Assembly (NCBI GenBank): GCA_964549495.1
Contig: CAZJWJ010000025.1
Coordinates: 1 to 59,394, forward strand
Length of the DNA: 59,394 nucleotides
DNA from: JACKBJ01 sp964549495
GTDB taxonomy: Bacteria > Chloroflexota > Anaerolineae > Epilineales > Epilineaceae
Direction: 5' to 3'
Positions 1-9,055 of the stretch are shown one piece after another (position 1 is the first letter of the stretch; each line of letters starts with the position of its first letter). The notes beneath the pieces are model-generated. The model was not told where the DNA came from. It made no database searches and was given only the letters and a program-made list of their open reading frames with translations. The translations under genes were made by a program, and so were the position numbers.

Positions 1-44
1 CCGACTTTCAGTCGGCGACCAAGCTACCGGCTTTCAGCCGGTAG
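1..44. repeat. two tandem hairpins with identical TTTCA loops
   Basis: Positions 1-15 read CCGAC-TTTCA-GTCGG (5-bp stem). Positions 24-44 read CTACCGGC-TTTCA-GCCGGTAG (8-bp perfect stem). Both carry the same 5-nt loop. They lie downstream of the lipoprotein gene that ends at 250 on the minus strand, so they could be its terminator region, or the edge of a palindromic repeat cut by the window end. No gene was recognised in 1-249. Confidence 0.5.
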
Positions 45-249
45 TAGTTGACTCTATCATGGACGGCGGGCATGCCCCGAAAGCACGGACCGGCCGGTCG
101 CCCATCGAAGGTAGGATGGGGTGAGCCGCCGAGATCTGAGCCGACCAGCCGGATCCGAAGCGCTACCACGTCCGGACCCCACCGCGCGCCCTTGTCACGG
201 AACCTGCTCGAAGAAGCGGTCGGTCGAGCTCGACGAGCGGGCGACTGCC

Positions 250-1524
250 TCAATCCCCCGACCCGTCCAGGGCTTCGATGCGGAAGGAGCGCGGCCAGTC
301 GGCCGGATCGGCGCAGGGTTGGTCGCCGCGCCACAGGCGGAAGTGGCTGGTGGCCACCCGCAGCCGGTAGTCCCGCTCGAGCTCGAGGACGCCGCTCTCG
401 CCGGCGGCGAGGCGCGCGGTCCGATCCCCGACACCGAGCTGAAGCGGGGCGGCGCGCAGCTCGAATCCGCAGCCGTCAAGCTCGACATAACGGCAATTCG
501 TCGGGAGTTGGCGGATCTCGAAGCCGGCCCGCAAGCCGGCCAGGAGGCGCGTCTGCGCACCCTCGGCCTCGCGCAGGCTCACCGAGAGGAAGCGCAGCCC
601 GTCCTCGTCGGCCATCAGCAGGGCCTCGCCGTCGCCGCCCTCGGGTTGGTCGCTGTCATAGGCCAGCAGGTAGCGCTGGCCCACGCGGAGCGGCAGGGCC
701 GGTCCCTGGTAGCTCAGGTCCAGCGGGAGGCCGGCCGGCAGCTCGCGCGGCAGATCCGGGGGCAAGGGCAGGCCCTCGGGCAAGACCGCATCCGGCGTCA
801 AGGGCAGGGCGAAGGCCCCGGTGGTCACCAGCAGCCCACGACCGGCCAGCCCGGGCTCGGTCTCGCCCAGCTCGCGCAACTCCGCTTCGAGGGCCCAAGC
901 CCGCGAGGTCCGCCAAATCTCGATGGCCGCGGGGTCGGCGCCGGGCGCCGGGGCCAGCGCCACACGGAAGGGCTCGCGCGGGATGCGGCAGGCCGGCTCC
1001 GGCGTACCGACCAGGCTGCCCGGATCGACGACCGGGCTGGGCGTGGGGCTGGCCGCCAGGCTTGTGGCCATGGCCTCCAAGGTTTGGATCTGCGCCACGG
1101 CTTCGGTTGCTTGTCGGATCGCGACCGGATCGCGCGGCGGGCTCGTCCGCCCTTCCGAGAGAGGGCGCGCCGCGGGGGACATGCCGGCGGCCAGCGTCAA
1201 GATCACCGGCGCGTCCGCCGTGGGATCGGCACCGATGCTGGCGGCGATGGTGGCCAAGAGGCTCGGCTCGGGCGTCCCGGCCGGCCCGTTGGCGGCGGCC
1301 TGCTCGGTTCGATAGGCCGCATCGGCCATGGCCAACTCGACAGAGCTGGGCCGGACGGACTCGGCTTCGGGCGTGGCCGGCAGGAAGCTGAGCTCAGTCG
1401 GCGGAGCGGCGACCTCCTCGGGGTCCCCCAGACCCAGCCGCTGGCAGCTGACCAGGGTCGTCAGCAGAGTTGGTGCGAGTAGGGTGACGAGGCTGGCGCG
1501 GATGAGGCTGCCGGAAGCATGCAT
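250..1524 (-). CDS. lipoprotein of unknown function
   Basis: The predicted protein is 424 aa. The N-terminus has a short charged region, a hydrophobic stretch and a lipobox-like LVSC with the lipidated Cys at residue 27, so the product should be anchored on the outer face of the cytoplasmic membrane. A Pro/Thr/Ser-rich linker (SPTPSPVVDPG) follows, then a soluble C-terminal region with scattered Cys residues and beta-rich character. The open frame continues far upstream, but that extension is the antisense shadow of the divergent protease gene; the ATG at 1524 directly precedes the signal sequence. No family was recognised. It is divergent from the S8 protease, with a 159-bp gap that contains a hairpin and a -10-like box, so the two may share regulation (inference). 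Confidence 0.75.
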   Translation of the reverse strand: MHASGSLIRASLVTLLAPTLLTTLVSCQRLGLGDPEEVAAPPTELSFLPATPEAESVRPSSVELAMADAAYRTEQAAANGPAGTPEPSLLATIAASIGADPTADAPVILTLAAGMSPAARPLSEGRTSPPRDPVAIRQATEAVAQIQTLEAMATSLAASPTPSPVVDPGSLVGTPEPACRIPREPFRVALAPAPGADPAAIEIWRTSRAWALEAELRELGETEPGLAGRGLLVTTGAFALPLTPDAVLPEGLPLPPDLPRELPAGLPLDLSYQGPALPLRVGQRYLLAYDSDQPEGGDGEALLMADEDGLRFLSVSLREAEGAQTRLLAGLRAGFEIRQLPTNCRYVELDGCGFELRAAPLQLGVGDRTARLAAGESGVLELERDYRLRVATSHFRLWRGDQPCADPADWPRSFRIEALDGSGD

Positions 1525-1590
1525 CGAATGGGAGCCGATCCCGCGGGCAGGTCGAGACCGTCGCCCTTTGGTCCCCTGCCCGCGAATACC

Positions 1591-1625
1591 GCGCGACCCC
1601 TCCGGTCGCGCCGGCTTCCTATGAT
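1591..1625 (+). promoter_or_regulatory. hairpin plus -10-like box upstream of the S8 protease
   Basis: GCGCGACC (1591-1598) and GGTCGCGC (1604-1611) form an 8-bp perfect inverted repeat around a 5-nt loop. It is followed at 1620-1625 by TATGAT, 5/6 to the sigma-70 -10 consensus. No good -35 is visible at 16-18 nt, so an activator or operator role for the palindrome is possible. A start near 1632 would give about 50 nt of leader before the ATG at 1684. Confidence 0.35.
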
Positions 1626-1683
1626 AAGATTTCGGCCGACTTTGGCCAACAGCCGACGCCTCGCCGTCAGGAGCCACCAGCCC

Positions 1684-4530
1684 ATGCCAGGCAGCCTCCC
1701 CTCTCTCGCCGCAGCCGCTTCGATCCGACCGTCGCGCCTCGCCGCGCTGCTGGCGCTCTTGGCGTTTCTGCTCACGTCGCCGCCGGTGCCGGATGCCCGC
1801 GCGCTGGTTCCGCCGGGCCCCGATGCGCCGGTCCTCAGCTACGTCCTGCGGCTCGAATCGCCCAGCCTGCACCAGCGCTGGCTGGATTTGGGCGGCTCTC
1901 CGGCCGGCAGCGCGCCGGAGAGCCGCAAGCGCGCCGAGCGCTTTCGGACCGAGCTCGGCCGGGCCGAAGCGCGCATCCGGGTCGAACAGGACCGGGCCGC
2001 GGCCCGTATCGAAGCCATCGGCGCGCGGGTGGTCGATCGCTATGAGGTACTCCTCAACGGGCTGCTGGTGCACGCCACGGCGGCGCAGATGGATCACATC
2101 GCGAGTCTGCCGGGCCTGGGCTCGGTGCAGCGCGCACCGCTGGTCCGACCTCACTTGGACGAGAGCCGACCCCGGATCGGCGCCGATCGGGTGGCCGGCG
2201 AGCTGGGCTATGACGGTACCGGAACGACCATCGCCATCATCGATGCCGGCATCGACTACACCCATGCCCACTTCGGGGGCCCGGGCAGCGCGGCGGCCTA
2301 CGCGCGGGCCGAGTTGGCCGCCGAGCGCATCGACGACGAGTGGCAGGGCGTTCCGCTCTTTCCCACCGACAAGGTGGTCGGCGGCTGGGACTTCGTGGGC
2401 CCCAACTACACCAACCCGGTCCACTGCAGCCTCGAGCAGGAGCAGGCCGGCCGCTGCCGGCGCAGCCCCGATCCCGATCCCGATCCCCTCGACCAACACG
2501 GTCACGGCAGCCACGTAGCGGGCATCGCCGCGGGGCAGACCACCGCCGGCCTGGCCTCGGGCATCGCGCCCGGCGCCCGGCTGGTGGCGCTCAAGATCTA
2601 CGGGCCGCCCGGTTCCGGCATCTACGTCGACGAGGAGGTGGACGTGGTGATCTCCGCCCTCGACTGGTGCGCCCGGGTCAACCTCGGTTTGGTGGTCGAG
2701 GGCCTGGCGCCCGATTCGATCGACGTGGTCAACATGAGCCTGGGCGAGCCCTGGGGACAGGGCGCCCCGCTCTTCGAAGAGGCCGTCGCGGCCCTGGTCG
2801 AGCAGGGCGTCGTCGTGGTCGCCTCGGCCGGCAACACGGGCGACCAGCCCTACGTGCTCGGCGCGCCCGGCGCCGCTCGGGGCGTCCTTTCGGTGGCCAG
2901 CACCTCCATCGCCGGAGATCGGGACCAGATCGTCTCCTCCAGCTCGCGCGGACCCTCCCGCCACGGCCGCTTCGGTCCCAGCCTGGCCGCACCCGGTGCC
3001 TCCATCGATTCCGCCTCCCACGGCACGGGCGATCGCTCGCGATCGCTCTCGGGCACCTCGATGGCGGCGCCCCACGCGGCTGGCGCGGCCGCCCTCCTGG
3101 TGCAGCGCAACCGTGCCGAATCCCTGGGCCTCGGCGCGCTCGACCTGGCCGCCCTGCTGATGAACACCGCCTCGCCGGCCGTGCTGCAGGGCTCCGAGGT
3201 CGCGCCGGTCAGCCGGCAGGGAGCCGGCCGCATCGACGTGGCCGCGGCAGCCGAGAGCCAACTGGTCGCGCGAGCCGGCGACATCGCCGACCTGGGACTG
3301 GGCTTCCTGCCGCTGGTCGAGGACGAGCGGCGGATCGAGCAGCGGGTCGGGATCCGCAACCTCGGCCCGGACGAGGCCTTCCTGATGGCCGAGGCGGTCT
3401 TTCACCGCGAGTCCGGCGGCAAGGGCCTGCGGATCGAGCTGCCCGACGAGCCCTTGCGGGTGCCGGCCGGCCAGGAGGCAGACCTGCCGGTGGTCTTCCG
3501 CCTGACGGCCGATGCGCTGCAGCCCTGGACCCTGCTGGATCAGGGCTTGGACGCCCTGCAGATGAATCGATTGGAGCTGGATGGGCAGGTCCGCCTCCGG
3601 CCGGTAGATGCACAGGGCCAGCCGGTCGAGGGCCGGGCACTGGGCCTGCCCTTCCGGGTACTGCCGCGCCGCGCCTCGCGGATGGATGCCGGCATCGATG
3701 CCGGAAACCGGCCGGTGCTCGAACTGTCGAACGGCGGCCAAGCCGGCGCGGTCGAGCTCTTCGTCCTGCCGGAGCCGCCTGCCGGTCTGCCTGCGCTGGA
3801 TCCCGACGAGCCTTCGGCGCAGTACGAGCTGGACCTGGCAGCCCTGGGCCTGCGCTTCGAGAGCGAGCCGGACGGCGAGCCACGTTTGCGCTTCCTCGTG
3901 GCCAGCCACGAGGCGGCCAGCGCGCCGGGCCTGACCGTCACCGAGATCTACCTGGACAGCGACGACGACGGTCGCGACGATTGGCGCCTGCGCCATGGCG
4001 CGCTCTCCGGTCTGTCGTCCGGCAATCCCAGCAGCTCGATGGGCGTCGGCCTGGCGGCCTGGGATCCGGAGGCTTTCGAGATCATCGGTGGCGAGCAGAT
4101 GATCCCGACCGAGCCGGTGGACCTGCACGGGCAGCTGGCCGGCTTCGCGCTGCCCCTGTCGCGGCTCGAGATGGATGCGCCGGGCCCCCTGCGCATCGGC
4201 CTGGTGCGCCGCGGATTGACCGAGGACTGGCTGCGCGACCCGGCCGGCGACCAAGCGCCCGATGGCATGCTGCCCCCGGCCGGCCAGCGCTATCGCCTGG
4301 ACCCGGAAGCCTGGTCCCACCTTCCCGATGCTTGGCGCTACGAACTGGATGGCGGCGCCGATCTGGTCATCCCCCTCCAACCCCGCCCCGGAGCCGAAGC
4401 GGCGTCCGGCCTGCCGCGCCTGCTAGCCGTCTATCCGGCGGACGCGCCGGAGCCCTGGGGGCGCCAGTTCGAGCCGATCGAGGCGCGCCAGGCCCGCTTG
4501 TGGCTGCCGATGCTGCTGTCGGGTCGCTGA
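1684..4530 (+). CDS. secreted S8 (subtilisin-like) serine peptidase
   Basis: The protein is 948 aa. The ATG at 1684 was chosen because AGGAG (1669-1673) lies 10 nt upstream and a clear signal peptide follows (hydrophobic run, cleavage near DARA). A region resembling an I9 propeptide/inhibitor comes next, then the S8 catalytic domain. The triad is complete: Asp187 in IIDAGIDYTHAHFGG, His274 in HGHGSHVAG and Ser459 in SGTSMAAPHAAG. The last 400 residues hold beta-sandwich-like modules and an acidic DSDDDGRDDW stretch that could bind calcium. A 200-residue insert region between His and Ser is typical of large bacterial subtilases. It should degrade extracellular protein. The gene converges on the glycosidase gene with only 7 nt between stops. 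Confidence 0.93.
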   Translation: MPGSLPSLAAAASIRPSRLAALLALLAFLLTSPPVPDARALVPPGPDAPVLSYVLRLESPSLHQRWLDLGGSPAGSAPESRKRAERFRTELGRAEARIRVEQDRAAARIEAIGARVVDRYEVLLNGLLVHATAAQMDHIASLPGLGSVQRAPLVRPHLDESRPRIGADRVAGELGYDGTGTTIAIIDAGIDYTHAHFGGPGSAAAYARAELAAERIDDEWQGVPLFPTDKVVGGWDFVGPNYTNPVHCSLEQEQAGRCRRSPDPDPDPLDQHGHGSHVAGIAAGQTTAGLASGIAPGARLVALKIYGPPGSGIYVDEEVDVVISALDWCARVNLGLVVEGLAPDSIDVVNMSLGEPWGQGAPLFEEAVAALVEQGVVVVASAGNTGDQPYVLGAPGAARGVLSVASTSIAGDRDQIVSSSSRGPSRHGRFGPSLAAPGASIDSASHGTGDRSRSLSGTSMAAPHAAGAAALLVQRNRAESLGLGALDLAALLMNTASPAVLQGSEVAPVSRQGAGRIDVAAAAESQLVARAGDIADLGLGFLPLVEDERRIEQRVGIRNLGPDEAFLMAEAVFHRESGGKGLRIELPDEPLRVPAGQEADLPVVFRLTADALQPWTLLDQGLDALQMNRLELDGQVRLRPVDAQGQPVEGRALGLPFRVLPRRASRMDAGIDAGNRPVLELSNGGQAGAVELFVLPEPPAGLPALDPDEPSAQYELDLAALGLRFESEPDGEPRLRFLVASHEAASAPGLTVTEIYLDSDDDGRDDWRLRHGALSGLSSGNPSSSMGVGLAAWDPEAFEIIGGEQMIPTEPVDLHGQLAGFALPLSRLEMDAPGPLRIGLVRRGLTEDWLRDPAGDQAPDGMLPPAGQRYRLDPEAWSHLPDAWRYELDGGADLVIPLQPRPGAEAASGLPRLLAVYPADAPEPWGRQFEPIEARQARLWLPMLLSGR

Positions 4531-4537
4531 CGAGCCC

Positions 4538-5809
4538 TTACTCGGGGATCTTCTCCATGGCCGACAGGGCCTGGTAGGCCGGCCGCGTCGTCCCGTCCGG
4601 GTTGGTGATGCACCACCAGTACTGCTCGTCGGTCTCGGTCCAATCGTAGTTGCAGATGTAGATCGGGCTCATCACGCCGATCCAGGGCTGCCAGTTGGCC
4701 TCGGCGTACTCGAAGGCCCGCACCAGGTAGTCGGCCTTGGTCTCCTCGCTGACGGCATGCCAGGCGTAGTCCGGGTTGACCGGATCGCTGGTCCAGCCCA
4801 TCTCCAGGATGGCCACGCGCTTATCGGCGTCGCCGGCGGCTTCCATGATCGCGCGCAGGTCCTCGACCCGTCGGAAGGTGAAGAAGCGCTCGCCGCCGTA
4901 GGTCTCCTTGTCGGCCGCGGCCTCCTCCGGCGAGAGCTCTGGCGGGGCGCCGAAGCCGGCTGCATGCAGGCCCAAGACGTCGAAGTAACCGTCCGAACCC
5001 CCGTCCATCGCCTCGTATAGCGCTTCGAGGAAGTCATCGTCCGGCAAGGCCTCCGGCGGGCCGGAGCCGGTGGGCGAGAGGCCGGCGCTGATCACCAAGG
5101 CCCGCGGGTCGGCCGCCTTGATGGCGGAATAGCTCACTTGCAGCATCTCGGCGTAGCCCTCGGGGCTGGGCGCCAGGTCGCACCATTCGCGGGCCAGGTT
5201 GGGCTCGTTCCAGATCTGGTAGGCCTCGATGCGGCCTCGGTAGCGCTCGGCCACCGCGGTCAGGAAATCGGCCAGATCCTGCATGTCCTCGGGCGGTCCC
5301 ATCAAGCTGCAGCCCTCGCGGGCCCAGTTGGGCTGGTGGTCGACCCGGACCATCAGCTTCAGGCCATGCTCCTCGACCTGCTCGACGATGCGGTCGGTGC
5401 GCTCCCAGTCGAAGCCGCCCTTGTAGAGCTCGATGTCGCGCCAGCCGAAGATCTGCTTGACCCAGCGGAAGTCCATGTCCTCGACCAGGCCCAGGTCGCG
5501 ATCGGCGATCTCGGGCCGCCACCAGAGGAAGGTCTGGATCCCGTAGTCCGGCGAGCTCATCGTCACCGGTTCGAGGGTGGGGGTGGGCGGCGGGCCGGCA
5601 TCCATGCCCTCGGGCAAGGGGGCGCCGCGGCCGATGGGCGTCGGCAGGTCCCCGGCGCCTCGATCCTCGGCCGGTGGTTGCGAGGCGGGTTCCGGTGCAT
5701 CGGAGTCCGCGTCGCATCCGGCAGCGAAGAGCAGGAGCAGCGCCAGCGCCATCGAAGCCGTGCCGTAGGCGCGGCGCGAATAGGGAAGGGGTCGAGCCGT
5801 AGGCAGCAT
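4538..5809 (-). CDS. clan GH-A glycoside hydrolase lipoprotein
   Basis: The protein is 423 aa and membrane-anchored: a lipobox (LLFAAGC, Cys32) is followed by a Pro-rich linker of about 50 residues. The rest is a TIM-barrel of the cellulase/xylosidase type (GH5/GH39/GH42-like). YQIWNEPN contains the acid/base Glu202, and LEMGW near the end supplies the probable nucleophile Glu336. Both are at the expected ends of beta-4 and beta-7. Family within clan GH-A cannot be fixed by eye, so substrate (beta-glycans, xylan or similar) is open. GGAGG sits 7 nt before the ATG at 5809. An extended -10 box lies further upstream. Confidence 0.88.
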   Translation of the reverse strand: MLPTARPLPYSRRAYGTASMALALLLLFAAGCDADSDAPEPASQPPAEDRGAGDLPTPIGRGAPLPEGMDAGPPPTPTLEPVTMSSPDYGIQTFLWWRPEIADRDLGLVEDMDFRWVKQIFGWRDIELYKGGFDWERTDRIVEQVEEHGLKLMVRVDHQPNWAREGCSLMGPPEDMQDLADFLTAVAERYRGRIEAYQIWNEPNLAREWCDLAPSPEGYAEMLQVSYSAIKAADPRALVISAGLSPTGSGPPEALPDDDFLEALYEAMDGGSDGYFDVLGLHAAGFGAPPELSPEEAAADKETYGGERFFTFRRVEDLRAIMEAAGDADKRVAILEMGWTSDPVNPDYAWHAVSEETKADYLVRAFEYAEANWQPWIGVMSPIYICNYDWTETDEQYWWCITNPDGTTRPAYQALSAMEKIPE

Positions 5810-5872
5810 GCGGGATCCTCCGCGGGGGGCGGTGTCGACGTCGGGGAAAGTGTGAAGTCTGGGAACTCGAAG

Positions 5873-5878
5873 ATTCTA
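5873..5878 (-). promoter_or_regulatory. extended -10 promoter for the GH-A glycosidase
   Basis: On the minus strand this reads TGT-TAGAAT, a TGn extended -10 with a hexamer 5/6 to TATAAT. Transcription would start near 5866, about 57 nt before the ATG at 5809. The -35 region is poor, as is common for extended -10 promoters. Confidence 0.4.
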
Positions 5879-6108
5879 ACATGCGCCGGCTGCGGGCCGA
5901 AGCCGGGCATGCCGCGGCGGCCCGAGATCCTTGCGGATCGCGATCGGTCGGTGGCGCCGAGTGCGACCAGCATGCACAATGAACCTCCCTCCAAACTCCA
6001 GGGTTCGTCGTGACGCCATCGTTGCGCTCGATCGCCGGGGCGGCGCTCCGCTCCGGGCGGAGCCTTGGACGCAGCGCCGGCCCCGCCGGCGAAAGGACGC
6101 CCGAAACC

Positions 6109-7041
6109 ATGGATCGCGTCTACGTCATGCAGCTCGTCCGCTCCTTCCAGGTCGGCGAGCTCACCCGCCGACAGTTCGTCACCCGCGCCACGGCCGCCTT
6201 GGGCAGCCTCTCGGCGGCCAACCTGCTCCTGGCGGCCTGCGCCGAGTCGCCGACCGCCAGCCCGCCGCCGGTGCTGGTCGATCCCACCGCGCCCGAGCCG
6301 GCCGATACCGAAGGCGTGGGCAGCGCACCGGACGAGGTCGACATGAGCGGCCTGGCCCGGGCCGAGACGATCACCTACGGCAGCCTGGGCGACCAGGTCC
6401 TGACGGGCTACTACGTGGAGCCGGAGGCGGCCGAGGGTCTGCCCGCCGCGGTGGTCATCCAGGAATGGTGGGGCCTCAACCCCCACATCGAGGACGTGGC
6501 GCGGCGACTGGCCCGCGAGGGCTTCGTGGTCCTGGCGCCGGACCTCTACCACGGCCAGGTGACCACCGAGCCCGACGAGGCCCGCAAGTTGGTCATGCAG
6601 CTGGACAACGAGATGGCCATCCAGGAGATCGTCGCCGCCGCCGAGCACTTGCTGGCGCAGGATGCGACGGCCGGCGAGCTGGCCGGCGTCACCGGTTTCT
6701 GCATGGGCGGCGGGCTGTCCCTGCAGGCCGGCCTGGCCGCGCCGGAGACCTTCGGGGCGGTCGCGGCCTTCTACGGTAGCCCCCTCGAGCCGGACGCCGC
6801 TAGCGGGATGGCCGTACCCACGCTGGGACTCTACGGCAGCGAGGACAGCGGCATCCCGGTGGCCGACGTGCGGGCCATGTTCGATGCCTTCGAGCAGGCC
6901 GGCATCGACAATGAGGTCAACATCTACGACGGCGCCGGTCACGCCTTCCTCAACGACACCCGCGAGAGCTACGATCCCCAGGCGGCGGAAGATGCCTGGA
7001 GGCGCCTGGTCGACTGGTTCGGCACCCACCTATCTGGCTGA
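6109..7041 (+). CDS. Tat-exported dienelactone hydrolase-family lipoprotein
   Basis: The protein is 310 aa. The ATG at 6109 is preceded by AAGGA (6093-6097) and followed by a twin-arginine-like signal (TRRQF, Arg20-Arg21) and a lipobox LLAAC (Cys44), so it is probably a Tat-dependent lipoprotein. The mature part is an alpha/beta hydrolase of the DLH family: the EWWGLNPHIEDVARRLAREG block, nucleophile Cys198 in GFCMGGG, Asp246 and His278 in GAGHAF. DLHs hydrolyse dienelactones or related cyclic and aliphatic esters. A cell-surface location is unusual for the classical catabolic enzyme, so the true substrate is unknown. The 3' end overlaps the convergent decarboxylase gene by 12 nt. Confidence 0.9.
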   Translation: MDRVYVMQLVRSFQVGELTRRQFVTRATAALGSLSAANLLLAACAESPTASPPPVLVDPTAPEPADTEGVGSAPDEVDMSGLARAETITYGSLGDQVLTGYYVEPEAAEGLPAAVVIQEWWGLNPHIEDVARRLAREGFVVLAPDLYHGQVTTEPDEARKLVMQLDNEMAIQEIVAAAEHLLAQDATAGELAGVTGFCMGGGLSLQAGLAAPETFGAVAAFYGSPLEPDAASGMAVPTLGLYGSEDSGIPVADVRAMFDAFEQAGIDNEVNIYDGAGHAFLNDTRESYDPQAAEDAWRRLVDWFGTHLSG

Positions 7042-8679
7042 GCGAGGTTCCTTCTTGGGCGTTCGGCGCTCGGAGCGCTTGCCCAGCGTCCGTGCCAAGA
7101 CGGACGCGCTGTCCTCGGTGTAGCCGAGGACGCGCGCGGCCTCGGTGCTGGTCTGACGCGGCATGAGCCGGCCCCGAAGCCGGCCTTCCGCGTTCCGCTC
7201 GACGATCAGCTCGATGGCTTCCAGGAGCCCGCAGTGGTGGGCGCCGCGAACACCGGAGAGGATCTCTTGGTAGGCCCCGACGCCCTGGATGCAGACATGC
7301 GTCTCGGAGCGGTCTTCGGGGATATCGGGCAACCAGGCGGCCGCGTCGGCTCCGAAGGACTCGGGCGGGTAGCGCCCGTCCGAGTCGCAGCTCGGATCGC
7401 CGAAGCGCACCGCCACCGCCGGCGCGTCTGCGCCGGCCACCGCCAGGAATCGGAAGGGCTTGTCGATCAGCAGCATGTCGGGGATGGCCGCCATCAGGCC
7501 GCCGTCCAGCAGCGCCCAGGGGCGACCCGGACCGCCATCGGCAGAGACGTGGTTGCGCTTGCGCTGGATGACCTTGAAGACGTGGAAGCCGGCCTCGGCC
7601 GCCACCAGGCTGCCCAGCTCGAAGGTCAGGTCCGGCGCCGGCAGCCCGGCCTCGCGGCAGCGCTCCGCGATCCGCCGCATCAAGCGCCGCAAGAAGCCGG
7701 CATGATCGTAGTCCTCGCCCAAGGGCGGGATGCCCCCGCCCAGGTTGAGCTCGCGCAGACCGGGATGCTCGCGCCGGAGCTCGATCCAGCGCTCGGCGCC
7801 CAGCATCAGCCCGTCGACGAAGCGCTCGACCGGGATGGTCTCGGCGGCGCCGACCATGGCGTGCAGGGTGGTCAGTTCGAGATGCTCGGCCGCCGCGATT
7901 CGGCCGGCCTCCGCCACCAGCGCCTCGCGGTCCAAGCCGAAGCGGCTGACGTGCCGGGCGAGCTCCGACTCGCCGGACACTTGGCCCAGCTTCATGCGCA
8001 GGCCCACCTTCATCCGTGGCAGATCGGTTGCCAGAAAGCCGTCCAACTCGTCGGCGTCGAAGATGGGGGTGATGTCCCAGCCCTCGGCGGCCATGCGCCG
8101 GATGGTCTCGGCGTAGATGGGTGCGTGGCGCGCGTCGGAGAGCTCGCGAAGCGAAGGATCCAGGTCGGGTAGCTCCACGTCGCTCTCGCTCGGTGGCGGG
8201 ACCTGCGAGGGGAAGCCGTGACGCTCGGCCGGCAGCTTGAAGCCGTTGCAGACCACGCGCAGCCCCTCCGGCAGCAGGTCGCGATCGCGCATCCACTGCA
8301 GGTGCTCCAGGTCCTGCACCGAGCTGGTCTCGGCGCTCCAGCCCGAGCGGTAGGCGGCGTGGGTCATCTCGGCGGCCATGTTGGCCTTGGAGGCGTAGAG
8401 GTAGTCCAGCCGGCCCGGGTAGCCGGTCTCCGCCGCGATGGCCCGCGTCAGCTCCATCCACTGGCGCGAGCGCGCCTCGACGATGCTGGTGTCGACGATC
8501 TCCAGCGGGCTGCCGTACCGCGCCAGGGCGTCCTTCACCCGCAGCTGGCCGATCCACAGATCTCCGGCCTCGTCGTAGCGCAGGTAGTCCCAGATGCCCA
8601 GACGGCCCCAATCGGCCATCGCGCGCTGCCGATAGCTCTGGCCAGCTACCCTGGGGCCCGCTTCGGTCGAATCCGCCAT
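7030..8679 (-). CDS. SpeA-like PLP-dependent fold-III (group IV) decarboxylase
   Basis: The protein is 549 aa. The ATG at 8679 has GAGGT about 9 nt upstream; the open frame upstream of it is not protein-like. PLP would bind Lys98 in YLYASKAN. Other landmarks match biosynthetic arginine decarboxylase (SpeA): VVCNGFK, SRFGL, GGGIPPLGEDYD, the active-site Cys431 in SCDSDG, and GAYQEIL near the C-terminus. It is shorter than SpeA (about 630 aa). The segment usually reading LHFHLGSQ is LHAMVGAAE here, so the His that stacks on PLP appears replaced by Met. Reaction is likely amino-acid decarboxylation (arginine, or a related acid), but the substrate is uncertain. No other polyamine gene is nearby. 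Confidence 0.8.
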   Translation of the reverse strand: MADSTEAGPRVAGQSYRQRAMADWGRLGIWDYLRYDEAGDLWIGQLRVKDALARYGSPLEIVDTSIVEARSRQWMELTRAIAAETGYPGRLDYLYASKANMAAEMTHAAYRSGWSAETSSVQDLEHLQWMRDRDLLPEGLRVVCNGFKLPAERHGFPSQVPPPSESDVELPDLDPSLRELSDARHAPIYAETIRRMAAEGWDITPIFDADELDGFLATDLPRMKVGLRMKLGQVSGESELARHVSRFGLDREALVAEAGRIAAAEHLELTTLHAMVGAAETIPVERFVDGLMLGAERWIELRREHPGLRELNLGGGIPPLGEDYDHAGFLRRLMRRIAERCREAGLPAPDLTFELGSLVAAEAGFHVFKVIQRKRNHVSADGGPGRPWALLDGGLMAAIPDMLLIDKPFRFLAVAGADAPAVAVRFGDPSCDSDGRYPPESFGADAAAWLPDIPEDRSETHVCIQGVGAYQEILSGVRGAHHCGLLEAIELIVERNAEGRLRGRLMPRQTSTEAARVLGYTEDSASVLARTLGKRSERRTPKKEPRSAR

Positions 8680-8736
8680 GCCCTGCACCTCGCTTGCTGT
8701 CCGCCGGCCCGATCTGCCGGCCCGCCTCGATCGGCG

Positions 8737-8742
8737 AGTATA
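8737..8742 (-). promoter_or_regulatory. -10-like box for the decarboxylase gene
   Basis: TATACT on the minus strand (5/6 to consensus) lies about 58 nt upstream of the start at 8679. No convincing -35 is visible at 17-18 nt. Confidence 0.25.
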
Positions 8743-8893
8743 GCCAAGATCCCGGGCTCGCCCAGACCGGGCCGGGTCCGCCAGTGCCGCCGGGATCGCA
8801 CGATCTCGGAATCCGTGCTCGCGCGCCCGCCGAAACTTCCTGGCCGGCCGTCGGTCCGAGTCGGAAAGGGGGCAGGAGGCCCCATCGGCCGGT

Positions 8894-8922
8894 TTGACGC
8901 CGATTCGGGCATCTTCTACCAT
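8894..8922 (+). promoter_or_regulatory. sigma-70-type promoter for pspA
   Basis: TTGACG (8894-8899), exactly 17 nt, then TACCAT (8917-8922). The expected start near 8929 gives a leader of about 125 nt before the ATG at 9056. The rest of the 376-nt divergent gap 8680-9055 shows no gene. Confidence 0.5.
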
Positions 8923-9055
8923 GGCCGCGCTCCACCGCTGCAACCGTGGAGCCTTGCCGGCGTACACATGCACCGCGTGCCACGACGCCGGGCCGTCGCC
9001 CCGTGCCGCATCACCCGCGAGCGTGTTCCAAACCAGTCCAGGAGGGCTTGTCGCG

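Noticed and set aside
1525..4380. Long minus-strand open frame continuing upstream of the lipoprotein
   Set aside because: It lies antisense to the S8 protease, whose catalytic motifs are clear. High GC keeps the other strand open; composition is not protein-like.
2340..4577. 745-codon plus-strand frame overlapping the S8 protease
   Set aside because: Arg/Pro/Gly-rich shadow with no domains; the overlapping protease is certain.
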